64,000 nt of DNA from positions 11,715,001 through 11,779,000 of the forward strand of contig NC_082616.1 of assembly GCF_030936135.1 (NCBI RefSeq). Reading direction: 5' to 3'. Positions 63,559-64,000 of this stretch are shown here, in pieces. The notes under the pieces were generated by a model. The model saw only the letters and a program-made list of their open reading frames with translations, was not told where the DNA came from and searched no databases. Both the position numbers and the translations under genes were made by a program. Source of the DNA: Gavia stellata (taxonomy: Eukaryota; Chordata; Aves; Gaviiformes; Gaviidae). Every line of letters begins with the position of its first letter. Positions within the stretch are counted from its first letter, which is position 1.

Positions 63559-63622
63559 ATTAACCAAAGGGACTACGTTTTTACTGCCTTCAGTGCTCTG
63601 GCATTTCTGTTCCTTTTCTTCA
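63559..63622 (-). CDS. Gene A exon, phase 2 to 0, 64 bp
   Basis: The acceptor is a T-rich tract ending in TTTTTAG, and the donor is AAT|GTGAGT. Only one frame is open. It needs two bases from the previous exon, which must lie upstream and possibly beyond the window edge. It encodes a polar stretch that begins EEKEQKCQSTEGSK and ends in VVPLVN. It ends on a codon boundary, matching the start of the exon at 63282. This is the most upstream exon I can support. Confidence 0.6.
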
Positions 63623-64000
63623 CTAAAAATAATCGGTTAGACAGCACATATCACCTGGCAAAGAATAAGAAAATATGCTATTCCTGTCAAGTCCCCTGTA
63701 TCTCAAAGCATATGCCATGATTTTGAACAGACAATGAAGCAGAGTAAGGCAAATGTTTCCCATAACAAGTGCCATGGCGCAGTCAGGGAGATATGCACAG
63801 ACAGACCCTTGCACCAATGGAGTCCCACTGAAGACACCTGGGCTCCATATTCATACAGAAGCTATCCATTTCAAGATTAATGTCATAACTCTTGATAGCC
63901 ACATTAGCTGGAAAAACATTTAGAACATTTTAGTAAGTTCTATTTTCAAACCACATGGTAACACAGACCTCTTCTTTTACGCCTTTCTACAGGGAGTCAC

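Larger units (their letters stand above)
37298..64000 (-). other. Gene A locus: multi-exon protein-coding gene, 5' end outside the window
   Basis: About twenty candidate exons share this strand. Each has an AG acceptor, a GT donor and usually only one open frame. The codon phase chains without conflict from 63622 to 57160 and from 41579 to 37298. Chance exons would rarely agree in phase over such runs. The middle (55-43 kb) has gaps in the chain, so exons are probably missing or wrongly bounded there. The predicted protein is mixed-charge and soluble-looking, with no signal peptide or convincing membrane segment. I do not recognise it. Large axonemal proteins were considered because of the X-box at 41337, but nothing in the sequence proves that. 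The existence of a gene is fairly sure; its identity is not. Confidence 0.65.
57238..64000 (-). other. Gene A upstream introns
   Basis: Besides the listed exons, the introns of 0.3-3 kb hold a CAT microsatellite and two exon-like stretches that fail the phase test (58620-58693 and 61840-61890). Nothing is recognised from 63623 to the window edge. Confidence 0.45.

Overview
The window looks like nuclear DNA of a vertebrate, not a prokaryote or virus. It is AT-rich, has no long open frame, and coding signal comes only as short islands flanked by GT-AG splice signals with introns of hundreds to thousands of bases. Two short CpG-rich stretches with RFX-type X-boxes break the AT-rich background. 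Recognisable interspersed repeats are very sparse, which fits a sauropsid, most likely a bird. That last step is inference; no gene or repeat family here proves the species.

All coding signal I could support lies on the minus strand, so it reads from high to low coordinates. Gene A enters from the right edge (about 63.6 kb) and ends at a stop codon at 37298. Its exons were called from splice sites, an open frame between them, and agreement of codon phase from exon to exon. The best runs are 63.6-57.2 kb (seven exons, several of them microexons) and 41.6-37.3 kb (four exons ending in a stop). Between 55 and 43 kb the exon order is incomplete. Gene B follows downstream: a possible start exon at 35.35 kb, then exons at 33.4, 18.8, 8.35 and 7.2 kb, all in matching phase, giving a predicted protein of roughly 200 residues. 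I do not recognise either product.

The CpG-rich segment at 40.75-41.06 kb, with two inverted CCAAT boxes and a perfect palindromic X-box at 41337, is a likely promoter. X-boxes mark ciliary genes. The promoter lies inside an intron of gene A and could drive gene B, with the last exons of gene A then sitting in the first intron of gene B. A single gene with two alternative 3' ends is equally compatible with the phases. A second CpG-rich segment with an X-box match lies at 24.1-24.64 kb, inside gene B.

The left 6.8 kb and the long introns hold little that I can name: one pair of related 71-bp repeats, a few simple repeats and homopolymer runs. No RNA gene, CRISPR array, intact transposon or viral sequence was seen.
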